This document shows, one piece after another, positions 27,217-35,680 of a DNA stretch of 64,000 nucleotides. Source of the DNA: Chlamydiia bacterium (GTDB taxonomy: Bacteria; Chlamydiota; Chlamydiia; Chlamydiales; Simkaniaceae); the NCBI GenBank assembly GCA_022601645.1, contig JAJACH010000002.1, positions 248,001 to 312,000 on the forward strand, read 5' to 3'. The translations under genes were made by a program, and so were the position numbers. The stretch's first letter is position 1. Each line of letters starts with the position of its first letter. The notes beneath the pieces are model-generated. The model had not been told where the DNA came from. It saw only the letters and a program-made list of their open reading frames with translations, and made no database searches.

Positions 27217-28212
27217 ATGCAAAAAGTCTTAATCACAGGTGGTGCCGGCTATGTCGGAACCCTTCTTACAAATCAACTTCTTGAAAAAGGTTACTCCGTT
27301 GTTGTCTACGATACAATGTTTTATGGCTGTGTTTTAGAGCCGCACGAGCGCTTAGAGCTTGTCAAAGCAGATATTCGCGATACTGAGAGCTTTGAAACAG
27401 CAGTTAACGGCTGTCAAACCGTGATTCACCTCGCTTGTATTTCCAATGACCCAAGTTTTCACCTAGATGAAACGCTTTCAACATCCATTAACTACGATTG
27501 CTTTGAACCGCTTGTTGTTTCAGCAAAATCCCAGGGCGTCAAACGCTTTATCTACGCCTCATCAAGCTCAGTGTATGGCGTCTCTGATGCACCAAATGTG
27601 ACAGAGGACCATCCTTTAGTGCCTCTCACTCTTTACAACAAGTACAAGGGTATGTGCGAACCTCTCCTTTTCAAGCACCAGTCTGATGATTTTGTGTGTG
27701 TCACCATTCGCCCAGCAACGATTTGCGGGTACAGCCCAAGGATGCGTCTTGACCTTTCTGTGAATATTCTTACCAATCACGCTGTAAACCGCGACAAGAT
27801 CACCGTCTTTGGTGGTGATCAACTTCGCCCGAATTTGCATATCGGCGATATGTGTGATCTCTACGAGCAGTTACTTGAACTTCCTGATGAGAAAATTGCA
27901 GGCGAGACATTTAATTTTGGCCACCAAAACTACTCGATCTCTCACATTGCAGAAATGGTTCGCAAAGTTGTTATGGAAGAATTCCCAGAGAAAGGGGAAA
28001 TTGCCATCGAAACGCAAAGCTCTGATGACAACCGCTCTTACCATATCTGCTCAGACAAAATTAAGAATAAGCTCGGGATTTCCCCAAAGCGCACGGTTGA
28101 AGATGCAGTCCGTGATCTCTGCAAAGCCTTTAAGGCAGGCAAGTTGAAAGACAGCTTAACCGATGAGAGCTACTCGAATGTAAAAACTCTCATGAGCTGC
28201 GGAGTGTCATAA
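27217..28212 (+). CDS. NAD-dependent epimerase/dehydratase (extended SDR)
   Basis: 331 residues. I-T-G-G-A-G-Y-V-G-T for NAD, catalytic S-S-S-S-V-Y-G and Y-N-K-Y-K. It shares R-P-A-T-I-C-G-Y-S-P-R-M-R-L-D-L with the SDR at 21491-22423 ([13 protein letters not shown]), so the two probably act on related nucleotide sugars. Epimerase, dehydratase and reductase cannot be told apart from sequence. Shares one base with the next gene. Confidence 0.8.
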   Translation: MQKVLITGGAGYVGTLLTNQLLEKGYSVVVYDTMFYGCVLEPHERLELVKADIRDTESFETAVNGCQTVIHLACISNDPSFHLDETLSTSINYDCFEPLVVSAKSQGVKRFIYASSSSVYGVSDAPNVTEDHPLVPLTLYNKYKGMCEPLLFKHQSDDFVCVTIRPATICGYSPRMRLDLSVNILTNHAVNRDKITVFGGDQLRPNLHIGDMCDLYEQLLELPDEKIAGETFNFGHQNYSISHIAEMVRKVVMEEFPEKGEIAIETQSSDDNRSYHICSDKIKNKLGISPKRTVEDAVRDLCKAFKAGKLKDSLTDESYSNVKTLMSCGVS

Positions 28213-29207
28213 TGAAGAAAGCAGTTGTCACCGGCGGCGCCGGATTTATTGGAAGTCACATGGTGGATTTACTGCTTGAAGAGGGCTTTAATGTCCTCGT
28301 CATAGACAATATGATGGTGGGCCGGTCTCAAAATTTGGCCCACCATGCAGACAATCCCCATCTCGAGATTCGAGAAATGGACATCCGCGATTTAGATGCA
28401 AAAAGCTTTGAAGGCGTGGACTACGTCTTTCACTTTGCGGGCATAGGGGATATCGTTCCCTCTATTGAAAAGCCCAAAGAGTACATGAGCGTGAATGTGC
28501 AGGGAACTGTTTGTGTCTTAGAAGCTGCAAGAGCGGCAAAAGTGAAAAAGTTCGTGTATGCCGCATCCTCATCTTGTTATGGATTGGCTGCAACTCCAAC
28601 GGGAGAAGATGCACCTATCGTCCCCGAGCATCCTTACGCTTTGAGCAAGTACCAAGGCGAAATGGCCTGCTTTCACTGGGCGAATGTTTATGGCCTCCCT
28701 GTGAATACCATCCGCATTTTCAATGCATATGGAACTCGCTCGAAGACAACAGGTGCGTATGGCGCCGTCATGGGCGTCTTCTTAAAGCAAAAGCTTGAAG
28801 GAAAACCGTTTACCATCGTCGGCGATGGGATGCAAAAGCGCGATTTTGTTTACGTGACCGATGTGGCAAAAGCGTTTTACCTCGCAGGGGTGAGTGATAT
28901 TACCGGCGAGACATTCAATTTAGGTGCAGGCAATCCCCAGTCGGTGAATTATTTGGCAGAGCTTCTCGGGGGAGAGACTGTTCATCTTCCGAAACGACCC
29001 GGAGAGCCAGATGAAACGCACGCAAATAACACAAAAATTACAAAAGAACTTGGTTGGAAACAAACCGTTTCCTTCGAAGAGGGTGTAGCAAAAGTTTTGG
29101 AGAACATCGAATACTGGAGATCAGCTCCACTTTGGGATGAAGACTCCATTGCCGAGTCAACTAAAACATGGTTTGAGTTTTTAAAGAAAGGAACACCAGC
29201 ATGCTGA
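28212..29207 (+). CDS. NDP-sugar epimerase, UDP-glucose 4-epimerase-like
   Basis: 331 residues. V-T-G-G-A-G-F-I-G-S-H, catalytic A-S-S-S-C-Y-G and Y-A-L-S-K, then R-I-F-N-A-Y-G and G-D-G-M-Q-K-R-D-F-V-Y-V-T-D. The extended SDR pattern closest to GalE/CDP-tyvelose-type epimerases. It overlaps the bifunctional nucleotidyltransferase-kinase gene by 7 bp. Confidence 0.82.
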   Translation: MKKAVVTGGAGFIGSHMVDLLLEEGFNVLVIDNMMVGRSQNLAHHADNPHLEIREMDIRDLDAKSFEGVDYVFHFAGIGDIVPSIEKPKEYMSVNVQGTVCVLEAARAAKVKKFVYAASSSCYGLAATPTGEDAPIVPEHPYALSKYQGEMACFHWANVYGLPVNTIRIFNAYGTRSKTTGAYGAVMGVFLKQKLEGKPFTIVGDGMQKRDFVYVTDVAKAFYLAGVSDITGETFNLGAGNPQSVNYLAELLGGETVHLPKRPGEPDETHANNTKITKELGWKQTVSFEEGVAKVLENIEYWRSAPLWDEDSIAESTKTWFEFLKKGTPAC

Positions 29208-30751
29208 AGGAAGCGAAAGCCCTCTATACCGATAAAATCAAAACAGTCGATGAACTCTTAGTTGAGCTTGAAGGCGAGAGGAAAAACAAGAAAGTCATCA
29301 TGTGTCACGGCGTATTTGACATCGTGCATCCAGGCCATCTCCGTCACCTCCTCTTTGCAAAAAGCAAAGGCGATATCTTAGTTGTGAGTATCACAGCGGA
29401 CAAACACATTACGAAAGGGGCCATTCGTCCCCATGTTCCACAAGATCTACGCTCTGTTAACTTAGCTGCGTTCCAAATGGTTGACTACGTCATCGTTGAC
29501 CATGAAGCTGAACCGTATGAAAACATCAAAAAAATTAAGCCCGATTATTTTGCGAAAGGGTACGAGTATGTCGACGGGGCAAAAACGGCCAAAACTGGCA
29601 AAGAAAAAGAGATTGTTGAGTCCTACGGTGGAGAAATCATCTTCACCCCAGGCGATGTGGTGTACTCCTCGTCAAAATTCATCGAAATGTCACCACCGAA
29701 AATTGGCGATGAAAAACTCTTAGCCTTAATGGAATCAGAACACCTCTCGTTTGGGGACTTAAGAGACTGCATTAAGAGCTTAGTCGGCTTAAAGGTGCAT
29801 GTTGTTGGTGACACGATTTTAGACAGCTATACACAATGCTCCATGATTGGGGGAATGACAAAAACCCCCACAATGAGCGTGCGCTACGAGCGGAAAGATG
29901 ATTTCACAGGAGGCGCCGCAGTTGTGGCTAAACACCTGCGCTCTGCTGGTGCAGAAGTCATTTTCTCAACCGTGCTCGGAAACGATGCAAACAAGGATTT
30001 TATCTTAGCCGATCTTGACCTAAATGGAATTGATTGCCGCCCAATAATTGATGAACTTAGACCAACGACACAGAAAAATGCCATTACCGTCGGCGACTAC
30101 CGCCTTTTAAAAATTGATACTGTCGATAACAGACCCATTTCAGATAAAATCTTAGACGAGCTGATTGATACCATTGAAACAACCCCCTCAGATGGCATCG
30201 TATTCTCAGACTTTAGACACGGGATTTTCAACACCAAAACGATCTCAAAGCTTGCAGATGCCATACCAGATGGGATGTTTAAGGTCGCTGACAGTCAGGT
30301 CGCCAGTCGCTGGGGAAATATCTTAGACTTCCAAGGCTTTGACTTGATCACACCTAATGAGAAAGAAGCCCGTTTCTCTCTTGGCGACCAAGATTCTGTG
30401 GTGCGCCATCTCGGGTACAATCTGTTTAAAAAATCCAAGGCAAAATCTGTCTTTCTTAAACTCGGGGAACGGGGCTTGATCGTTTTCAGAGACGCTCCCG
30501 AGACCATGACGGGGAGCTTTTTTATCGACAATTTTACAGACCATGCCGTTGATCCCGTTGGAGCTGGCGATGCGCTTTTAGCTTATGCAACGCTTTCCAT
30601 GATCAGTACAAAAAACTCTGTTATTGCAGGGATTATTGGAAGCCTCGCTGCAGCGCTTGAGTGTGAATACGATGGCAACCACACCGTTGCACCAGATGCC
30701 CTCTTGCAGAAAATCGACCTCTTAGAAAAACGCTTAAAATACGAAGGATAA
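29201..30751 (+). CDS. Bifunctional nucleotidyltransferase-PfkB kinase, HldE-like with reversed domain order
   Basis: 516 residues. Residues about 30-165 are a cytidylyltransferase-type domain with C-H-G-V-F-D-I-V-H-P-G-H (HxGH at 43-46). Residues about 185-505 are a PfkB sugar kinase with G-G-A-A-V-V-A-K-H-L and the catalytic D-P-V-G-A-G-D-A. HldE, which makes ADP-heptose, has the kinase first. Here the order is swapped, so the protein arose by a separate fusion. Likely to phosphorylate and activate a heptose-like sugar, but substrate and nucleotide are unknown. Confidence 0.82.
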   Translation: MLKEAKALYTDKIKTVDELLVELEGERKNKKVIMCHGVFDIVHPGHLRHLLFAKSKGDILVVSITADKHITKGAIRPHVPQDLRSVNLAAFQMVDYVIVDHEAEPYENIKKIKPDYFAKGYEYVDGAKTAKTGKEKEIVESYGGEIIFTPGDVVYSSSKFIEMSPPKIGDEKLLALMESEHLSFGDLRDCIKSLVGLKVHVVGDTILDSYTQCSMIGGMTKTPTMSVRYERKDDFTGGAAVVAKHLRSAGAEVIFSTVLGNDANKDFILADLDLNGIDCRPIIDELRPTTQKNAITVGDYRLLKIDTVDNRPISDKILDELIDTIETTPSDGIVFSDFRHGIFNTKTISKLADAIPDGMFKVADSQVASRWGNILDFQGFDLITPNEKEARFSLGDQDSVVRHLGYNLFKKSKAKSVFLKLGERGLIVFRDAPETMTGSFFIDNFTDHAVDPVGAGDALLAYATLSMISTKNSVIAGIIGSLAAALECEYDGNHTVAPDALLQKIDLLEKRLKYEG

Positions 30752-30753
30752 TC

Positions 30754-31674
30754 ATGCGAGTTGTCGTCATAGGTCTTGGAATCCAAGGGAAAAAGAGGCG
30801 TGCGATTGCAGGAGATGAGTGCATTGCCGTCGTAGACCCGATTGCAAGCGATGTTGACTACCAGGATATCAAAGAAGTTCCTCTAAATGATTACGATGCA
30901 GCACTCGTTTGTACTCCTGACAACTGTAAAGTCGAGATCCTCACCTACCTGCTCGAAAATGGAAAGCACGTCTTGGTAGAAAAACCTCTTCTTGGCACGC
31001 ATGAACAGCTCTCACATTTAGAATACTTGGCCATCGAGAACCAAGTGTGCTGTTATACCGCTTACAATCACCGCTTTGAACCCCATTTTGTACGCATGCG
31101 AGAACTCATTGGGTCAGGATCACTTGGCGAAATTTATCATTGCCGCATGTTTTACGGAAACGGCACAGCACGAGATGTACGAAACTCTCCCTGGCGCGAC
31201 CAGGGCGGTGGTGTCCTGGGAGACCTAGGTTCACACCTCCTAGACACCATACACGACTGGTTTGGCATCCAAAACTATGACTTTAACGTTGTTAAATCGC
31301 ACACGTTTGAAAACAATAGTCCCGATCATGTGCACATCGCAACGAATGCCCCCATTTCCATAGATCTCGAGATGACTCTCTTAAGTTTTCGAAACCACTT
31401 CACCTGCGACATCTTTGCCGAGAAGGGAACCGCGCATATCTCATCGCTTTGCAAGTGGGGACCAAGCACCTTCACCGTGCGCGATCGCAAACTTCCAAGT
31501 GGGCGTCCCGATGAACAATCCATCACGCTAGTTGAAAGCGATCCAACCTGGCAAGCCGAGTATAGCGCATTCAAAGAAAGATGCGAAAAAGCTTCCTCAA
31601 ATATCAGTCATGACATTATCCTCGCAACCTACCTTAGCCATCTATTACCTCAAGCTACTGGAGCGCTGGTATGA
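30754..31674 (+). CDS. Gfo/Idh/MocA-family oxidoreductase
   Basis: 306 residues. N-terminal Rossmann V-V-V-I-G-L-G-I-Q-G-K, the family lysine in V-L-V-E-K-P-L, and the active-site H in L-G-D-L-G-S-H-L-L-D-T-I. Members such as WlbA/WbpB oxidise C3 of UDP-sugar acids and reload their bound NAD with 2-oxoglutarate, giving 2-hydroxyglutarate; others reduce keto sugars. The role here is inferred as NDP-sugar oxidation/reduction. ATGA overlap with the next gene. Confidence 0.83.
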   Translation: MRVVVIGLGIQGKKRRAIAGDECIAVVDPIASDVDYQDIKEVPLNDYDAALVCTPDNCKVEILTYLLENGKHVLVEKPLLGTHEQLSHLEYLAIENQVCCYTAYNHRFEPHFVRMRELIGSGSLGEIYHCRMFYGNGTARDVRNSPWRDQGGGVLGDLGSHLLDTIHDWFGIQNYDFNVVKSHTFENNSPDHVHIATNAPISIDLEMTLLSFRNHFTCDIFAEKGTAHISSLCKWGPSTFTVRDRKLPSGRPDEQSITLVESDPTWQAEYSAFKERCEKASSNISHDIILATYLSHLLPQATGALV

Positions 31675-32897
31675 AATTAGCATTCATAGGAATGACCCAT
31701 TTAGGCCTTGTCTCGAGCATCGCTGCGGCCGTTAAAGGCCATGAAATTGTTTGCTTTGATCGCAATGTTGCCTTAATCGAAAAATTGACAGATGGCGAAA
31801 TTCCCTTTATCGAACCGAATGTCAAAGAGCAACTGCTCGCGCATAGAGAAAACATTCATTTCACATCCAAGCTCTCTGACCTACAAGACATGCTGTTGGT
31901 TTACGTCGCTCCCGATATCCCTACAAATACCCTTGGTGAAAGCGACCTAAGTGCCATCCAAACGCTCATTGATCACATCACACCTCACCTCCATCAAGAA
32001 GCTAACCTTGTCATCTTAAGCCAGGTATCCCCAGGTTATTGCCGCACCGTAAACTGGAACAAAAGCCAACTCTTCTACCAAGTAGAAACGCTTATTTTTG
32101 GGCAGGCCCTTCATAGAGCTCTCTACCCTGAACGCTTTATTCTTGGTTTAGATGATCCCACAAAACCCCTTCCTACGTACTTTAAAGACTACCTAAACAG
32201 CTACGAGTGCCCCATTCTCCCCATGGAGTATGAAAGTGCAGAGCTTTCCAAAATTGCAATCAATCTCTTTTTGGTCTCCTCCGTTACAACAACAAATACC
32301 GTTGCAGAGCTTTGCGAAAAGATCGGAGCTAAGTGGGGAGAAATCGCCGGTGCTCTCAAACTCGACAAAAGAATTGGTAAAGACGCCTACCTAAGTCCAG
32401 GACTTGGCATTGCAGGTGGTAATCTAGAGCGAGATATGGTCACCTTTTGCAAACTTGCCGACACTCACGGCTCAGACTGCTCTCTCATACGCACCTTTCA
32501 AAATCATTCGAAACGCGCTGCCGATTGGACTCTTAAAAAACTGCATGCAAAAGGCATCCTCCAAAAAGCTGATCCCAAAATCGCCCTTTTAGGACTTGCG
32601 TATAAAAAAGACACCTCATCGATTAAAAATTCCCCCGCAGTGCGCCTTTTAGAGCATTTAACAACATGCACTGTAAATTCTTATGATCCCGCTGTGGAAT
32701 CGTCCTGTTTAAGAGCCAAAGACACTTGCGATGGCGCAGATGCACTTGTTGTCATGACCCCCTGGGACGAATTTAAAACAGCTACGCTCCCAATCGATTT
32801 AATGCGAAATAAAGTCGTGATCGACCCCTACGGCATTCTCGCTGATCGATTTGGCAAAGACCCTAATATTCAATACGAAAAGATTGGAGAAAAGTAA
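31671..32897 (+). CDS. UDP-glucose/GDP-mannose dehydrogenase-family protein lacking the catalytic Cys
   Basis: 408 residues with all three domains: N-terminal F-I-G-M-T-H-L-G-L-V-S-S, central E-L-S-K-I-A-I-N-L-F-L with the conserved Lys (194) and Asn, and C-terminal L-G-L-A-Y-K-K-D-T-S-S-I-K-N-S-P. In place of G-F-G-G-S-C-x-x-K-D it reads G-I-A-G-G-N-L-E-R-D, so the catalytic Cys is Asn251 and the following Lys is Arg. It cannot form the thiohemiacetal needed for oxidation to the acid. It may be a single-step dehydrogenase, may bind only, or may use another route. Confidence 0.8.
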   Translation: MKLAFIGMTHLGLVSSIAAAVKGHEIVCFDRNVALIEKLTDGEIPFIEPNVKEQLLAHRENIHFTSKLSDLQDMLLVYVAPDIPTNTLGESDLSAIQTLIDHITPHLHQEANLVILSQVSPGYCRTVNWNKSQLFYQVETLIFGQALHRALYPERFILGLDDPTKPLPTYFKDYLNSYECPILPMEYESAELSKIAINLFLVSSVTTTNTVAELCEKIGAKWGEIAGALKLDKRIGKDAYLSPGLGIAGGNLERDMVTFCKLADTHGSDCSLIRTFQNHSKRAADWTLKKLHAKGILQKADPKIALLGLAYKKDTSSIKNSPAVRLLEHLTTCTVNSYDPAVESSCLRAKDTCDGADALVVMTPWDEFKTATLPIDLMRNKVVIDPYGILADRFGKDPNIQYEKIGEK

Positions 32898-32901
32898 ACC
32901 T

Positions 32902-33804
32902 ATGCTCGAAAAGCACTTTAATACAGAAACAAAACCTAAAAGAATCGTTCTCTTAGGAGCAAACGGATATATCGGATCTAACCTGCATAAAAAATTTAAA
33001 AAAGATGGCGTAGACGTTTTACCAATAGGACGCGATACGATAGACCTCGAAAAAGAAGGCAGCGATAAAGCTTTAGCACAAACACTTCAAAGCGATGATA
33101 CCGTCATTTTCTTAGCAACAATAACTCCACGAAAAGGAAAAGGCGTCGACGCTTTTTGTCGCAACGTAGAAATCACAAAAAACGTTTGTAAAGCCCTAGA
33201 AGAACAAGAAGTGGGTCACTTGATCGTGTTCAGTTCTGATACCGTTTATTCAATGCATAGGGGAGTCATTTCAGAGGAAAGCCCAACAGATACAGAAGAC
33301 CTTTACGGTGCAATGAATGTGGCTAAAGAACAGATGTTAAAAGCAAGTGTCAAATCGCCTTTAACACTACTTCGAACAACGCTTGTGTATGGACATGAAG
33401 ATCCACACAACTCATACGGACCTAACCGCATACGCCGCATGGCTAGAGAGAATGGAAAAATCACACTCTTTGGCGGCGGAGAAGAGACGCGAGACCATAT
33501 TTATATTGATGATGTTGTTAGCCTTGTTAAAAACGTCGCTTACCACAAAGCTGTAGGCGTTCTCAATTTAGCAAGCGGATCGTCCATTTCGTATGTTGAT
33601 TTGGCAAACAAAATTGCTGAGCTCTTTGATGACGCTGTTGAAGTGGTCCTAACAGAGCGACAAAACCCCATTACACATCGCCATTTTGATGTAGAAACGA
33701 TTTTCAAAGCCTTCCCACACTTTAGTTTTACCCCAATAGAGGAAGGAATAAGCGCTATCCATGCATTGGAAGAGCAAGAAATGTTAATTAACACACGAGG
33801 ATAA
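32902..33804 (+). CDS. NAD-dependent epimerase/dehydratase-like SDR with altered YxxxK
   Basis: 300 residues from the ATG at 32902, four bases after the previous stop. L-L-G-A-N-G-Y-I-G-S for NAD and F-S-S-D-T-V-Y-S are present. The expected Y-x-x-x-K reads Y135-G-A-M-N139, so the catalytic lysine is replaced by Asn (a Lys follows three residues later). R-D-H-I-Y-I-D-D-V is normal for NDP-sugar SDRs. Probably an NDP-sugar reductase or epimerase with changed chemistry. Confidence 0.75.
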   Translation: MLEKHFNTETKPKRIVLLGANGYIGSNLHKKFKKDGVDVLPIGRDTIDLEKEGSDKALAQTLQSDDTVIFLATITPRKGKGVDAFCRNVEITKNVCKALEEQEVGHLIVFSSDTVYSMHRGVISEESPTDTEDLYGAMNVAKEQMLKASVKSPLTLLRTTLVYGHEDPHNSYGPNRIRRMARENGKITLFGGGEETRDHIYIDDVVSLVKNVAYHKAVGVLNLASGSSISYVDLANKIAELFDDAVEVVLTERQNPITHRHFDVETIFKAFPHFSFTPIEEGISAIHALEEQEMLINTRG

Positions 33805-33809
33805 GAACC

Positions 33810-34805
33810 ATGGGAAAAAGATATGTAGTACTAGGCGGAGGAGGATCCTTCGGTATTCACACATGTGGATATTTACTCGAGCAGCCCGATACAGAAAGAG
33901 TTATCTCAATCGGACGTAACCTGCCAAGACCAGAGCCATTTACACTCGGTATAGGAGCCAACGATCCTCGTTTTTCATACCACTCTTACCACATCACACA
34001 CGAGCTAGACCTACTTTTAGAGCTTCTTGATAAAGAAAAACCCACTGTATTCATTAATTACGCTGCCCAAGGTGAAGGCGCCGTTTCTTGGAAAAACTCG
34101 TGGAGATTTTTCGAAACCAACTCAATGGCTCTTGCAAGACTGACTGAAGAGCTTATGAAACGCGACTACTTAGAGCGCTTCATCCAAATCGGCACATCAG
34201 AACTTTACGGCGCTGTCACAGCCCCCTCGAAAGAAGACGATCCAATCAGACCAAGCAGCCCGTATGCCGCATCAAAAGCCGCATTTGATCTGCACCTTCT
34301 TTCAATTAGCAAAGTGCTCGGTTTCCCCATGAACATCGTGCGCCCCTCCAACGCTTACTGCCCAGGCCAACTCCTTCACCGCATCATTCCAAAAGCAGTG
34401 ATCTGCGGACTTATGGGGAAAAAGCTTCCGTTACACGGCGGGGGAAGAGCTGAGAAATCCTACATCCATATTCGCGACCTTGCGCGTGCGATTCATCTCG
34501 TTGATCAAAAAGCACCACTTGGAACCGTTTACAATGTTGGTCCACCAAATCCCGTTTCAATCCGCGAGGTTGTAGAAACCGTTGCGCGGGGCATGGACAT
34601 CCCATTCGAGGACCTTTGCGAAATCACCGAAGATCGCCTCGGACAAGACGCAAGATACTGGCTCGATTCATCAGCAATTAAAAAGGATTGCGGTTGGGAG
34701 CAGGAAATTAGCCTGGATGAAGGCGTAAAAGAAGTGATCGAATGGGGACGGCGCTACATCGATCAGCTAGAAACATGGCCACTAGAATACACAATGAGGG
34801 CCTAA
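33810..34805 (+). CDS. NDP-sugar 4,6-dehydratase-like SDR
   Basis: 331 residues. V-L-G-G-G-G-S-F-G-I-H takes the place of the TGxxGxxG loop. Q-I-G-T-S-E-L-Y-G gives the T-S-E triad seen in GDP-mannose 4,6-dehydratases, and Y-A-A-S-K provides YxxxK. S-Y-I-H-I-R-D-L-A follows. Most likely makes a 4-keto-6-deoxy NDP-sugar, the usual substrate for C-methyl or C2-branch addition. The stop overlaps the next ATG (TAATG). Confidence 0.78.
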   Translation: MGKRYVVLGGGGSFGIHTCGYLLEQPDTERVISIGRNLPRPEPFTLGIGANDPRFSYHSYHITHELDLLLELLDKEKPTVFINYAAQGEGAVSWKNSWRFFETNSMALARLTEELMKRDYLERFIQIGTSELYGAVTAPSKEDDPIRPSSPYAASKAAFDLHLLSISKVLGFPMNIVRPSNAYCPGQLLHRIIPKAVICGLMGKKLPLHGGGRAEKSYIHIRDLARAIHLVDQKAPLGTVYNVGPPNPVSIREVVETVARGMDIPFEDLCEITEDRLGQDARYWLDSSAIKKDCGWEQEISLDEGVKEVIEWGRRYIDQLETWPLEYTMRA

Positions 34806-35680
34806 TGCAAGAAACACTTACAGCACATTCAAAAACACTTGAAACGCTTATCCTGGGCTTGCCGGAGATTTATCCGGCACATGAACCATCTAGCGACGTT
34901 TATAAACTTCTGCATAAACTCGCCGTGTGTGAGGCAGAAGCGAGGTTTTCAGGCGATACACTTGAGCCGAAAGACTTTGGACCATTTGGTTCCCTCGTCT
35001 TTCCTTACTTCCAAATGGGAGCGATCAATTCGGTCAACCTCTTTGCGCTAGATGAACTCATCATCTTTAGCTTTTATTACCTCAATCGAAATCGTTACAA
35101 AAACGTGCTCGACATCGGAGGCAATATCGGCTTGCACTCGATCGTCATGGCTCGCTGTGGCTTTAACGTCACAACGTTTGAGCCAGATGTAACGCACTAC
35201 GAGAAACTCTCAGAAATGCTCAAACTCAACGAGTGCACAAATGTGACACCTCTTCAAGAAGCTGTCTCATCAAGCACAGGCACCGCCGAATTCGTTCGCG
35301 TCCTCGGTAACACCACATCAAGTCACTTAGCAGGCTCTAAAAACCCGTATGGTGATTTAGAAACCTACGAAGTACCCATTCGCGATATCCGTGAATTGCT
35401 CGATGGGATAGACCTCATTAAAATGGACGCCGAAGGGCATGAGAAGGAAATCCTCCTCGCCATGAACAAACAAGCATTTAACACATGCGATGTTATGGTA
35501 GAAATCGGATCTCCAGAAAATGCCGAGGCCGTTTTTGAGCACTTAAAACGCGAGGGCATCACAGCCTTTGCTCAGAAGATCAGTTGGGAAAAGGTAGAAA
35601 GGTATGATGATATGCCAGAAAGCCATCGACATGGATCACTGTTTATCACCAATAAAGACCGGATGCCCTGGAGGAATTAA
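34805..35680 (+). CDS. FkbM-family SAM methyltransferase
   Basis: 291 residues from the ATG at 34805. SAM loop V-L-D-I-G-G-N-I-G-L-H-S-I-V-M-A (about residue 102), T-F-E-P-D, then I-K-M-D-A-E-G-H-E, all FkbM hallmarks. FkbM proteins O-methylate sugars or polyketide hydroxyls. Probably caps or decorates the cluster's sugar. The preceding TAATG overlap indicates coupling. The next gene begins directly after its stop. Confidence 0.83.
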   Translation: MQETLTAHSKTLETLILGLPEIYPAHEPSSDVYKLLHKLAVCEAEARFSGDTLEPKDFGPFGSLVFPYFQMGAINSVNLFALDELIIFSFYYLNRNRYKNVLDIGGNIGLHSIVMARCGFNVTTFEPDVTHYEKLSEMLKLNECTNVTPLQEAVSSSTGTAEFVRVLGNTTSSHLAGSKNPYGDLETYEVPIRDIRELLDGIDLIKMDAEGHEKEILLAMNKQAFNTCDVMVEIGSPENAEAVFEHLKREGITAFAQKISWEKVERYDDMPESHRHGSLFITNKDRMPWRN

